The notes under the pieces are model-generated. The model saw only the letters and a program-made list of their open reading frames with translations. It searched no databases and had not been told where the DNA came from. The position numbers and the translations under genes were made by a program. From UBA1372 sp964496075 (GTDB lineage: Bacteria; Patescibacteriota; Microgenomatia; UBA12405), in assembly GCA_964496075.1 (NCBI GenBank), contig CAZBXB010000001.1:1-45074 (forward strand): a stretch of DNA of 45,074 nucleotides, in the 5' to 3' direction. Positions 15,626 through 23,223 of this stretch are shown piece after piece; position 1 is the stretch's first letter; the number at the start of each line of letters is the position of its first letter.

Positions 15626-17137
15626 ATGAGCGAGGGTTTTAGTACTAGTAAGTATTTGAAGTTGCAGAAACGAGCCATAGAAGAAAGACTGTCAAAGTTT
15701 TCGGGCAGATTGTATTTGGAATTTGGAGGCAAGCTATTAGATGATTTTCATGCCAGCAGAGTATTGCCTGGCTATGAGCCGAATGCAAAGCTAACCTTGC
15801 TAAAGAGTCTGAAAAAAGAAATGGGAATAATTTATTGTGTGTCGGCAAAGCAGTTGGCTGAAGGGAAAGTGAATGGTAATTGGGGTATGGGGTATGATAC
15901 GGCTACTATAAAAGCTTTGGACATTTTAAAGCAAAATGGCCTTCATATTTTTGGAGTAGTAATTAATAGGTTTGAAGGAGAGACGGAGGCAGTAAAATTT
16001 AAAAAAAGACTGAAAAGAATGGGGTTTAAGGTGTATATTAGAAATGAGATAAAGGGCTATTTGACCAATTTAAAACTGATACTGTCTAGTAAGGGTTATG
16101 GATCAGATGATTATGTCAAGACTGATAGAAATTTGGTGGTAGTATGGGGAGCCGGGCCAGGATCAGGTAAGCTATCGACTTGTTTGGGACAAATTTATCT
16201 GGATGCTAAAAAAGGAGTTGAATCCGGTTATGCCAAGTTTGAAACTTTTCCTATCTGGGATTTACCGGTTAACCATCCGGTTAATTTGGCCTATGAAGGC
16301 GCAACTGCTGATTTGGGAGATTTTAATTTAGTAGATAAATTTCATGGTAAGGCATATGGTAAAAAAGTTGTGAACTATAACCGAGATATGGAGGCTTTTC
16401 CTCTGATAAAAATGATGTTTGAAAAAATAGTCGGGGCTGATAATTATTCCAGAAGCTATAAATCACCAACTGATATGGGTGTAAATTGTGCCGGTGGAGC
16501 GATAGTAGACGATAAGATGGTTAGGGAGGGATCTAAGAAAGGGATTATATTGCATTGGTTTAGATATAAGGAGGAATATAAGAGGGGATTGGTTGATGAG
16601 ATAGTCTTGGAAAGAATGGATAAAATAATGGCCAAGTTGGGTATTGGAGAAGATCAGTTAAGAACAATAAAGGAGGCACGCAGAGTCAGAGATGAGGTAG
16701 CAAAAGAAGGTGGTGGGGAGGGTGGAATTTGTTGCGGAGCAGCTATAGAATTACCAGACGGACGATTGATTTATGGAAAAAATTCAAAGTTGTTACACGC
16801 TGAAGCAGCAGTAATATTAAACGCCATAAAAGTATTAGCTAAGATTCCGGATGAGTATAAGTTGGTGTCAAAATCAGTCATCAGTCAAATTGGATTGTTG
16901 AAAAAGAGGACTGGTGATCAGTCTGCTAGTTTGGAAGCGGCTGAAGTTTTATTGGCTTTAGCTGTATCTGCCAGAGATAATCCTTTAGCAAATAAGGCGA
17001 TGGGACATTTGGATGAATTAACTAATTGTTATATTCACACAAGCCATAGGCCGTCAGTAGCGGATGAGAAACTCCTAAGAAAATTAGGAATGTGGTTGAC
17101 AACTGATGGAATGATGGAAAAAGTTAACTTTATTTAA
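15626..17137 (+). CDS. DUF1846 family protein
   Basis: 503 aa, matching the DUF1846 family over its full length. The N-terminus has KYLKLQ...RLSKFSGRLYLEFGGKLLDDFHASRVLPGYEPNAK (about 9-57), then a central GAGPGSGKLSTCLGQ (about 175-189) that resembles a nucleotide-binding loop. Later HWFRYKEEYKRGLVDE and GAAIELPDGR are also family features. It follows the guanylyltransferase by 4 nt. The family is structurally known but biochemically uncharacterised as far as I know, so the function remains open. Converges on rplL, overlapping it by 8 nt. Confidence 0.85.
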   Translation: MSEGFSTSKYLKLQKRAIEERLSKFSGRLYLEFGGKLLDDFHASRVLPGYEPNAKLTLLKSLKKEMGIIYCVSAKQLAEGKVNGNWGMGYDTATIKALDILKQNGLHIFGVVINRFEGETEAVKFKKRLKRMGFKVYIRNEIKGYLTNLKLILSSKGYGSDDYVKTDRNLVVVWGAGPGSGKLSTCLGQIYLDAKKGVESGYAKFETFPIWDLPVNHPVNLAYEGATADLGDFNLVDKFHGKAYGKKVVNYNRDMEAFPLIKMMFEKIVGADNYSRSYKSPTDMGVNCAGGAIVDDKMVREGSKKGIILHWFRYKEEYKRGLVDEIVLERMDKIMAKLGIGEDQLRTIKEARRVRDEVAKEGGGEGGICCGAAIELPDGRLIYGKNSKLLHAEAAVILNAIKVLAKIPDEYKLVSKSVISQIGLLKKRTGDQSASLEAAEVLLALAVSARDNPLANKAMGHLDELTNCYIHTSHRPSVADEKLLRKLGMWLTTDGMMEKVNFI

Positions 17138-17546
17138 GCTCAACTTTCGCGCCAGCCTCTTCAAGAAGTTTTTTAGCTTCTTCAGCTTGGTCTTTCTTCA
17201 TGACACCTAAATCAGCCGGACAAGCATCGATCATGTCCTTGGCCTCTTTAAGACCAAGTTCTTGTTTATAGGTCCTAACAGCTTTAATGACGGCAATTTT
17301 ATTGGTACCGGCATTGGTGATGACTACTTGGAACTCTGATTTTTCTTCAACTGCTGGAGCAGCTTCGCTGGCTCCGACGCTAGCGGTCGGAGTGGCTGAA
17401 GCCACGACAGCTTGGACATCGAATTTTTCCTCAAGAGCTTTGACAAGTTGGGAAAGTTCCATAACTGATAATTCAGCTACGCTATCTAATATTTTTTGAA
17501 GTTTAGCGTCTAATTTTACTTCTTTTTTTGTTGTTTCTTTGGCCAT
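17130..17546 (-). CDS. rplL: 50S ribosomal protein L7/L12
   Basis: 138 aa. The N-terminal dimerisation helix pair (ILDSVAELSVMELSQLVKALEEKF) is followed by an Ala-rich hinge (ASATPTASVGASEAAPAVEEK) and the C-terminal domain (FQVVITNAGTNKIAVIKAVR...LGLKEAKDMIDACP...KKLLEEAGAKVELK) that recruits elongation factors. The N-terminus is about 10 residues longer than usual. It lies 28 nt downstream of rplJ in the same operon, under the L10 leader. Confidence 0.97.
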   Translation of the reverse strand: MAKETTKKEVKLDAKLQKILDSVAELSVMELSQLVKALEEKFDVQAVVASATPTASVGASEAAPAVEEKSEFQVVITNAGTNKIAVIKAVRTYKQELGLKEAKDMIDACPADLGVMKKDQAEEAKKLLEEAGAKVELK

Positions 17547-17574
17547 TTTTTTTATTGATAATTAATAATTTTAA

Positions 17575-18123
17575 TTAAGCTTGGGGAGTATCCTCTTGTT
17601 TATCAGCCATAGCTTTTAGAACTAAGGCAAATTTGGTTTGGTTAAATTTAAGGGCATAGGCCAATCGATAAAGAGGGTTGTTTAGGCCAGCAATGAAGTT
17701 AGCAATTAAATGAGTCAAGCTGGGGAGGGAAATAAGCTGGTTGAGTTCATCTAGAGACAGAAGTTTTTGCTGGTAAATACCGTACTTAAATTCAGTTTTT
17801 TCTTTTTCCTGATTAACTTTGGCAATATCTTTTAGGGGAGCAACTTCATCGGAATCACAAAGGACGACGGCGGTAGGTCCAACTAACTTTTCGGGAAGGT
17901 CGATACCAATATTTTTGAGGGCAAGAGTAATAAGGGTGTTTTTGATAACGTCAATGTGGCCACCGCTGTTTCTAACGCTAGCCCGAAGAGTATTGATATC
18001 GTTAGCCCCTAAGCCTTGATATTGAAGTAGAGCAGCTGATTTAGTAGCTTTGAGATCTTCAGTTAGCTTAGTAACTTGATCCATTTTGGCTTGTTTATTG
18101 TCTGAAATTTTTGTGTTATCCAT
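17575..18123 (-). CDS. rplJ: 50S ribosomal protein L10
   Basis: 182 aa. L10 anchors L7/L12 dimers to the ribosome stalk. Recognised by AALLQYQGLGANDINTLRASVRNSGGHIDVIKNTL (about 33-67) and the C-terminal helix that binds L7/L12. First gene of the rplJ-rplL operon. Its 5' untranslated region holds an L10 leader and a terminator-like hairpin, so it is almost certainly under autogenous control by the L10-(L12) complex. Confidence 0.96.
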   Translation of the reverse strand: MDNTKISDNKQAKMDQVTKLTEDLKATKSAALLQYQGLGANDINTLRASVRNSGGHIDVIKNTLITLALKNIGIDLPEKLVGPTAVVLCDSDEVAPLKDIAKVNQEKEKTEFKYGIYQQKLLSLDELNQLISLPSLTHLIANFIAGLNNPLYRLAYALKFNQTKFALVLKAMADKQEDTPQA

Positions 18124-18131
18124 AATTTTTC

Positions 18132-18209
18132 AAAAAAATACCCGCCAAAGACGCGGGTTTGTGACCTGGGCAAGATGTTTAATCCCTTGGGACCTTGCTG
18201 TCTTTGGTT
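18132..18209 (-). ncRNA. L10 leader with attenuator-like hairpin
   Basis: The minus-strand leader contains GACAGCAAGGTCCC and CTTGCCCAGGTC (18164-18202), matching the kink-turn region of the ribosomal L10 leader. CCAAAGAC (18200-18207) can pair with GTCTTTGG (18145-18152). The latter also forms the loop of a second hairpin, ACCCGC/GCGGGT (18140-18158), followed by seven T's (18132-18138): a Rho-independent terminator. The two folds are mutually exclusive, suggesting attenuation as well as feedback. The known family is RF00557-type; the switching is inference. Confidence 0.82.
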
Positions 18210-18212
18210 GGG

Positions 18213-18230
18213 GATAGTATAGCATATAAT
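18213..18230. promoter_or_regulatory. back-to-back promoters for rplJ (minus) and the hydrolase gene (plus)
   Basis: Minus strand: extended -10 TGC-TATACT (18216-18221), with +1 near 18209. Plus strand: TATAAT (18225-18230), 5 nt before the GTG at 18236. The 13-nt word ATGCTATACTATC on the minus strand recurs exactly at 37796-37808. The two transcription units diverge from almost the same bases. Confidence 0.65.
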
Positions 18231-18235
18231 TAGTG

Positions 18236-19285
18236 GTGAAGAGAATATTAATATGGTTGTTGGTTTTGGTAGTAATTTTGATTGGAGGATGGTTTGGGTG
18301 GAACAAATTGTATCCGATTGAAAACCCGCAAGGTAGGCAGAATTTTGTGGCCAGGCAGGAGATAGATTATTCAATATATGATTTTGATAGTTTAAGGGAT
18401 AGGTGGCAGGGAGGAGAATTTGTGGGAAGGAAATTGGAAATAAAAGAAAGAATTGGGGCAGTTGAGTTGAGAAGGGCTAATTTAGGATACACGACGGATT
18501 TTGAGACTAGAATGTTTATATTTAAATCGGGAGATAAGCAGATATCGGGAATGATTAACCTGCCTGCCGGCAGGCAGGTTATCTCCTTGAATGAGAGTAA
18601 TAAATCACCAGTAGTGATAATGGTGAGGGGGTATGCAGACAAAAATGGTTATTACCCAGGTTTTGGTAGTTGGCGGGTGGCTGATGAATTGGCTAAAGCT
18701 GGTTTTGTAACCATATCATTGGATTTTTTGGGATACGGGGAGTCGGACATGGAGTCTTTGGACATGCTTGAAGCTAGGTTTGAGAAAGTGGAGAATTTGC
18801 TAGATTTGCTGGCTAGTGTTAAAAAGCTGGGGTTTGTGGATAGCGATAAGATTTCTTTTTGGGCACATAGTAATGGAGGACAGATAGTTTTGTCGGTATT
18901 GGAAGTAACCGGAGAAGATTTGCCAACAGTGTTGTGGGCGCCGATGACAAATCCCTTTCCACAAAGCATTTTAGATACAGCTGACGGACTAGACGATGGG
19001 GGAGAAATGATTAGAAAAGCAGTATTTGATTTTGAAGATAAATATGACAGTAGAAGGTATGCCTTTGAAAATTACTATGATTGGATAAGGTCACCTGTGC
19101 TAATAATCCAAGGGGATAACGATGTCTGGTGCCAGGTGGATTGGCAAAGGCAAGTAGTGGCCAGTTTAAACAAAATAACTGGAGAGGCCGAGTTGGTAGT
19201 AATGCCCGGAGCGGATCATAATATGGGGGGTAGCTGGCAGGAGGCGGTAGATAAAACAAAAACTTTTTTTTCTGGCTATAATTAG
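18236..19285 (+). CDS. membrane-anchored alpha/beta hydrolase
   Basis: 349 aa from the second of two adjacent GTG codons, chosen because TATAAT ends 5 nt before it; GTG 18233 is the alternative. An N-terminal anchor (ILIWLLVLVVILIGGWFGW) precedes an extracytoplasmic or surface hydrolase domain. The nucleophile elbow is AHSNGG (a variant of GxSxGG), the acid lies in QGDNDVW, and the His is in GADHNMGG. It is probably a peptidase/esterase-type enzyme of the dipeptidyl-peptidase/BAAT-like group. A perfect palindrome at 18557-18580 adds LPAGRQV in frame, between beta-strands near the N-terminus of the domain. Confidence 0.8.
   Translation: MKRILIWLLVLVVILIGGWFGWNKLYPIENPQGRQNFVARQEIDYSIYDFDSLRDRWQGGEFVGRKLEIKERIGAVELRRANLGYTTDFETRMFIFKSGDKQISGMINLPAGRQVISLNESNKSPVVIMVRGYADKNGYYPGFGSWRVADELAKAGFVTISLDFLGYGESDMESLDMLEARFEKVENLLDLLASVKKLGFVDSDKISFWAHSNGGQIVLSVLEVTGEDLPTVLWAPMTNPFPQSILDTADGLDDGGEMIRKAVFDFEDKYDSRRYAFENYYDWIRSPVLIIQGDNDVWCQVDWQRQVVASLNKITGEAELVVMPGADHNMGGSWQEAVDKTKTFFSGYN
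18557..18580. repeat. perfect 24-bp palindrome (family C) inside the hydrolase gene
   Basis: AACCTGCCTGCC followed immediately by its exact reverse complement. Read in frame as NLPAGRQV. Such GC-rich palindromes are frequent in Patescibacteria genomes (general knowledge). Confidence 0.85.
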
Positions 19286-19316
19286 TTAAAATAGCTGATT
19301 ATTTAGTATTGAGCTG

Positions 19317-19859
19317 ATGAAAATATTTATATTGGGACCGAGCTGTGTTGGTAAGACAAGACTATCGGCCATTTTGTCTCAAAAAATGGAGATTAAGAGG
19401 GTTGACCTTGACTTATGTTTTAATGATCTTGAAGGTTTTAAGAAGACGGGAAAATTTGGCTATTTGAGTCCTGTTAAGGGTAAAAAGAATTTAATGGAAC
19501 AAATAAAGGGAGAAAAAAATTGGATAGTTGAAGGAGTGTTTCCGGTTACGGAACTGTTTAAGATGGCCGATGTGGTTATATATATGAAATATTCTTTTTT
19601 GGTGTCATTCTATTATCAATGGAAGAGATATTTTATGGATGATTTTCAGAGGAAAACATATGGATTTTGGACGAATTTATCTTTTTTGACACCTGACATT
19701 TTTAGACAATATTTTCTTGGTGGAGAAGATGACGACGATGTCAGGCAGTTTTCAGTTAAAAAATATGAAAAGATAATACCAAGATATAAAGGTAAGCTTT
19801 ATACTGTTACAAATAAGGCCTTGTTAAACGGTGTTATCAACAAGATTATGGTAAAATAA
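19317..19859 (+). CDS. P-loop nucleoside/adenylate kinase-like protein
   Basis: 180 aa. The Walker A motif GPSCVGKTR lies at about 7-15, next to RVDLDLCF, which resembles the substrate-binding strand of AAA_18 or FlaR/adenylate-kinase-like ATPases. WIVEGVFP is the Walker B-adjacent strand in this group. The phosphate acceptor is not identifiable. TAGTAT ends 7 nt before the ATG. The next gene starts 5 nt after its stop, suggesting a two-gene unit connected with nucleotide metabolism. Confidence 0.65.
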   Translation: MKIFILGPSCVGKTRLSAILSQKMEIKRVDLDLCFNDLEGFKKTGKFGYLSPVKGKKNLMEQIKGEKNWIVEGVFPVTELFKMADVVIYMKYSFLVSFYYQWKRYFMDDFQRKTYGFWTNLSFLTPDIFRQYFLGGEDDDDVRQFSVKKYEKIIPRYKGKLYTVTNKALLNGVINKIMVK

Positions 19860-19864
19860 TTGGT

Positions 19865-20437
19865 ATGAAAATATACTTTTCTGGTTCGAGGTTTTTTAAG
19901 AAAGACTATGAAAAGAGGTATGACGAAATAGTTGATGTGTTGAGAAAAGGGTATGGTGTTGTTTACGATAGTTCGGCATCGGTAGCTGTACCAATGGGAT
20001 ACAAGATGCCAGAAGAAGACAAAAAAGAGCTATATAAGAAAATGGAGAAGGGTATGGATAAGTCTGATATATGTGTATTTGAGGCAAGTTATCCATCAAC
20101 TATTCATATCGGGCATGAAATTACTTTAGCGTCGACGAAAGGGAAACCTTCTATAGTCTTTTACCTTAAGGATCGCGAGCCGATATTATTTAAAGGTTTG
20201 GATAATAAGAAAATCATTTGGGTTGAGTACGGGGAAGAGGAAAAAGTAAAACAAAAGGTGATTGATGCGGTGGAAGAAGCAAAGAAGTTAATTGATGTTA
20301 GATTTAACTTTTTTGTCAGTCCTAAAATCTTGGCTTATTTAGATTGGATAGCTAAGACAAAGAGAGTTCCCAGATCAGTATTTTTGAGAAATCTGATCGA
20401 AAGAGAAATGAAGAAAGACAAACAGTTTAAAGACTAG
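19865..20437 (+). CDS. nucleoside 2-deoxyribosyltransferase-like protein with C-terminal RHH-like segment
   Basis: 190 aa. Residues 1-130 resemble the nucleoside 2-deoxyribosyltransferase/Rossmann-like fold: MKIYFSGSRFF at the start, a central MDKSDICVFEAS, and STIHIGHEITLASTKGKPSIVFY with a Glu in the position of the family nucleophile (HIGHEI). Residues about 146-183 (RFNFFVSPKILAYLDWIAKTKRVPRSVFLRNLI) look like a ribbon-helix-helix DNA-binding unit, an unusual appendage. TAAAAT (19852-19857) ends 7 nt before the ATG and overlaps the preceding stop. It may salvage deoxynucleosides or be a regulator derived from that enzyme. Confidence 0.65.
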   Translation: MKIYFSGSRFFKKDYEKRYDEIVDVLRKGYGVVYDSSASVAVPMGYKMPEEDKKELYKKMEKGMDKSDICVFEASYPSTIHIGHEITLASTKGKPSIVFYLKDREPILFKGLDNKKIIWVEYGEEEKVKQKVIDAVEEAKKLIDVRFNFFVSPKILAYLDWIAKTKRVPRSVFLRNLIEREMKKDKQFKD

Positions 20438-20441
20438 AGCG

Positions 20442-21173
20442 TTATTTATCTATTTTTACTTTGACGCTGGGGCCCATGGTGGGAGTAATATAGAGCTTTT
20501 TTATCTTTAGAGGATTGACTACTTTAATCAACTTTTCAATGTTGGCCACTACCTGATCGGCTTTTTGAGAAATTTTACCAACTTTGATATGAACTAAAGG
20601 AGCTTTTTTCTCTGTTTTAACACTCATTTTGGCAGCTTGTAGCTTTTTGACAGCATCTTGGGGGTTGTCAGCTAGAGTACCGGTTTTGGGGTTAGGCATA
20701 AGACCTTTAGGTCCTAAGACTTTGGCTAGAGGTAAAAGCTTTGGCATAAAAGAAGGAGTAGACACAAGAACGTCAAAGTCAATGGTGCCTTTTTCAATTT
20801 TCTTAACAATAGATTCATCGGCAATAACAATCTTTTTAGTACCGGTTTTAAGATGGGGGAAGGTGATTTCAGCAACAGTACCAGGCTCGGTATTTAAAAC
20901 AAGATGAGCGTCGATATTACCATCAAATTTACTTAAAGAGTTGGCTTGAACCAGCTCGACAGCTTGTTTGATAGTGTAAAGCTTGGCTCTATCAATGTTG
21001 GCTTTGGCTTTTTTATACTTGTTTGATCTGACTTTGGCAGCTCTGATGGTCTTTGTTTCCGGTTCGGCTGTTTCAACTTTGGTTGAAACTTCCACCTTGA
21101 CCTCTGATTTTGAAGCCTTGGCTTCTTTTTTGGGTTTAGTGGTTGTTTTTGGCATTTGTTTTGTTTCAGCCAT
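20442..21173 (-). CDS. rplA: 50S ribosomal protein L1
   Basis: 243 aa. A Lys/Glu/Thr-rich N-terminal extension of about 60 residues precedes the L1 core: LYTIKQAVELVQANSLSKFDGNIDAHLVLN, ADESIVKKIEKGTIDFDVLV, and the diagnostic LGPKGLMPNPKTGTLADN. The core ends with KKLYITPTMGPSVKV. It is 27 nt downstream of rplK in the secE-nusG-rplK-rplA order. The tail is exceptional in length and low complexity, but the rRNA-binding core looks intact. Confidence 0.95.
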   Translation of the reverse strand: MAETKQMPKTTTKPKKEAKASKSEVKVEVSTKVETAEPETKTIRAAKVRSNKYKKAKANIDRAKLYTIKQAVELVQANSLSKFDGNIDAHLVLNTEPGTVAEITFPHLKTGTKKIVIADESIVKKIEKGTIDFDVLVSTPSFMPKLLPLAKVLGPKGLMPNPKTGTLADNPQDAVKKLQAAKMSVKTEKKAPLVHIKVGKISQKADQVVANIEKLIKVVNPLKIKKLYITPTMGPSVKVKIDK

Positions 21174-21200
21174 AGGCTGATTTTTAAAAAAAATAATAAA

Positions 21201-21626
21201 TTATAATTCAGTTTGGACACCCATGGATTTGGCAGTGCCGGCAATGATTTTTCTGGCAGCTTCTAAATCGGTTGTGTTTAAATCGGGCATTTTAGCTTGA
21301 GCAATTTGGTCAATTTGGGCGATTGACAGCTTACCGACTTTTTCTTTACCGGTTTCAGAAGCACCTTTGGCAAGACCTAGAGTATTTTTGATCATATCTG
21401 AAATTGGAGGTTGCTTGGTAACAAAGCTAAAAGTCCTATCTTCGTAGATAGTAATAATGGCTGGAATAAGGGAACCTTTTTTGTCGGCTGTCTTGGCATT
21501 AAATTGGGTGCAAAATTCACCTATATTAATACCATGAGGACCAAGAGCGGTACCAACCGGAGGAGCCGGAGTGGCAGTACCGGCGGGAATAGTTAACTTA
21601 ACAACTGCTTTGATTGGTTTGACCAT
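21201..21626 (-). CDS. rplK: 50S ribosomal protein L11
   Basis: 141 aa, full length. KLTIPAGTATPAPPVGTALGPHGINIGEFCTQFNAKT is the conserved N-terminal domain, and DLNTTDLEAARKIIAGTAKSMGV is the C-terminal rRNA-binding domain. Its start codon overlaps the nusG stop (TAATG), so translation is coupled. It binds the GTPase-associated centre of 23S rRNA. Confidence 0.97.
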   Translation of the reverse strand: MVKPIKAVVKLTIPAGTATPAPPVGTALGPHGINIGEFCTQFNAKTADKKGSLIPAIITIYEDRTFSFVTKQPPISDMIKNTLGLAKGASETGKEKVGKLSIAQIDQIAQAKMPDLNTTDLEAARKIIAGTAKSMGVQTEL

Positions 21627-22243
21627 TATAGATCTTTACTAACTTGTAAAAAGTCGACTTCGACAGGGGTTTCTCTTTCAAAGAAGGAAACGAGAACCTT
21701 GAGCTTACCTTTGGCTTTATCGATAGACTCAATAGTACCAATAAAATCAGCAAAAGGGCCATCGGTGATTTTAATAACTTCACCGGGAGTAAAAGGAGCT
21801 TGATATTTTGGTTTATCTTCAGTAGTGGTTTTGACTATTTGATCTATCTCAGCTTGAGAAACGGGCGATGGTTTTTGCTCAATGCCAATAAAGCCGGTAA
21901 CACCGGTGGTAGTGCGGACAACTGTCCAACTGTCATCAGTCATTTCCATTTGAATTAGAACGTAACCAGGAAGAGTTTTCTCTTGAGTTTTGACTTTTTT
22001 ACCTCGCCTAATGACCATTTTGGACTGAATCGGGACAATGGCTTGGAAAATATAATCCTGATAGCCCATGGTTTTGATTCTTTGCTTAAGAGCGTCAATG
22101 ACTTTGTATTCATGTCCTGAGTAGGTGTTGATGACGTACCAAACGGCTTTGACTCCGGGTTTAACTGAAGACAGGTCGAAGATAAATTGTTTTGGGTCTT
22201 TTTTCTTTTTTAGTTTTTTAGCTTTTTTGATTATTGCTGCCAT
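21626..22243 (-). CDS. nusG: transcription elongation/antitermination factor NusG
   Basis: 205 aa. The NGN domain begins WYVINTYSGHEYKVIDALKQRI, and PGYVLIQMEMTDDSWTVVRTTTGVTGFIG is typical. The C-terminal KOW domain is FTPGEVIKITDGPFADFIGTIESID. A basic N-terminal stretch of about 25 residues is extra. TAAAAT (22249-22254, minus strand) ends 5 nt before the ATG, so it may be transcribed separately from secE. It couples RNA polymerase to Rho or the ribosome. Confidence 0.96.
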   Translation of the reverse strand: MAAIIKKAKKLKKKKDPKQFIFDLSSVKPGVKAVWYVINTYSGHEYKVIDALKQRIKTMGYQDYIFQAIVPIQSKMVIRRGKKVKTQEKTLPGYVLIQMEMTDDSWTVVRTTTGVTGFIGIEQKPSPVSQAEIDQIVKTTTEDKPKYQAPFTPGEVIKITDGPFADFIGTIESIDKAKGKLKVLVSFFERETPVEVDFLQVSKDL

Positions 22244-22325
22244 GAGAGATTTTACTACAAGTAACGGGAAGCTTGAGTATTTTACTATAAAATTTCGTTT
22301 TTTGTTAGTTTAAGTTGGCCTTATG

Positions 22326-22589
22326 TTAGTTTGAAGTGTCGGAAGAGGGAGTGGATTCAAGTGATTCGGCAGAGTCAAGTGGATTTTGGATTTGACTGGC
22401 ATCCTGTTGGGACTTGCTAATATTTGCAAAGGTGGTGGCAAACAATAGATCAAAGCCACCTAAAGCCAAAGAACTTAAGATGGAAATAGCTATAACAGTA
22501 ACTGATAGTTTGACAACAGTTTTTTTGTCCGGCCAGCTAATTTGTTTGATTTGTTGGCCAACTTCTTTTAAGAATTGGAATGGGTTCAT
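22326..22589 (-). CDS. secE: preprotein translocase subunit SecE
   Basis: 87 aa with a single transmembrane helix. FLKEVGQQIKQISWPDKKTVVKLSVTVIAISILSSLALGGFDLLF is the diagnostic SecE core. The C-terminal 30 residues, Ser/Gln-rich, are unusual for bacterial SecE. TATAAT (22595-22600, minus strand) ends 5 nt before the ATG. Upstream of nusG on the same strand, the classic gene order. Confidence 0.94.
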   Translation of the reverse strand: MNPFQFLKEVGQQIKQISWPDKKTVVKLSVTVIAISILSSLALGGFDLLFATTFANISKSQQDASQIQNPLDSAESLESTPSSDTSN

Positions 22590-22694
22590 AGGATATTATA
22601 CTAAAAAATTAACATTTTTTAGTGTTCGCTTTATGTACTGCGTGTTATTGGTGTCTTGAAATAGCTTAAATAAAATTTGATCTAGTTTTTGCTA

Positions 22695-22749
22695 TTGACA
22701 GAGCCTGGGGGTAGTGAGTAGTATGTTTAATACACACTAGCCATAGTGT
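22695..22749 (+). promoter_or_regulatory. promoter and NrdR box of the nrdR-nrdD operon
   Basis: TTGACA (22695-22700), an 18-nt spacer and TAGTAT (22719-22724) place +1 near 22731. ACACTAGCCATAGTGT at 22734-22749 is a 16-bp palindrome matching the NrdR box consensus. A weaker half-site (TAGTGA) lies about 32 bp upstream, the usual tandem spacing. NrdR bound here would repress its own operon. Binding was not tested. Confidence 0.7.
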
Positions 22750-22776
22750 TAAATTATATGTTTTTAAAAAAGACCG

Positions 22777-23223
22777 ATGCTTTGTCCATATTGTGGTTTT
22801 GATGAAAGTAACGTACTTGAAAGCAGAGATGCTAAGGGTGGTAAAGCGACCCGAAGACGTAGACAATGCTTGAAATGTAAGAAAAGATTTACGACTTATG
22901 AAGAGATAGGAATGATAGATTTGCGAGTAGTTAAAAAAGACGGGCGGGTGGAAGACTATAGTAGGGCTAAGCTAGAGAGATGTGTTGATAAGGCTTGTTG
23001 GCGAATGAGTGATGAGGAAAAAAGTGATTTAGTAGATGAAATAGAGATGAAACTATTAAATTGGAAGAGTGTGGAGATACCAAGTAGAGAAATTGGCCTA
23101 ATAGTGTTGAACAAACTGAAAGATTTGGACCCAGTGGCCTATATTCGCTTCGCAACTGTTTATAGGGGGATAGAAAAAGTTGAAGATTTTGAAAAGCTTT
23201 TAAAGGAATATAAGTCAAAATGA
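22777..23223 (+). CDS. nrdR: transcriptional repressor NrdR
   Basis: 148 aa, normal length. The N-terminal zinc ribbon has Cys3, Cys6, Cys31 and Cys34 with the Arg-rich RRRRQCLKCKKRFTTYE. The ATP-cone follows (VVKKDGRVEDYSRAKLERCVDKAC...). It senses ATP/dATP and represses ribonucleotide reductase genes. It overlaps nrdD by 4 nt, with a NrdR box upstream, so autoregulation is strongly suggested. Confidence 0.96.
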   Translation: MLCPYCGFDESNVLESRDAKGGKATRRRRQCLKCKKRFTTYEEIGMIDLRVVKKDGRVEDYSRAKLERCVDKACWRMSDEEKSDLVDEIEMKLLNWKSVEIPSREIGLIVLNKLKDLDPVAYIRFATVYRGIEKVEDFEKLLKEYKSK

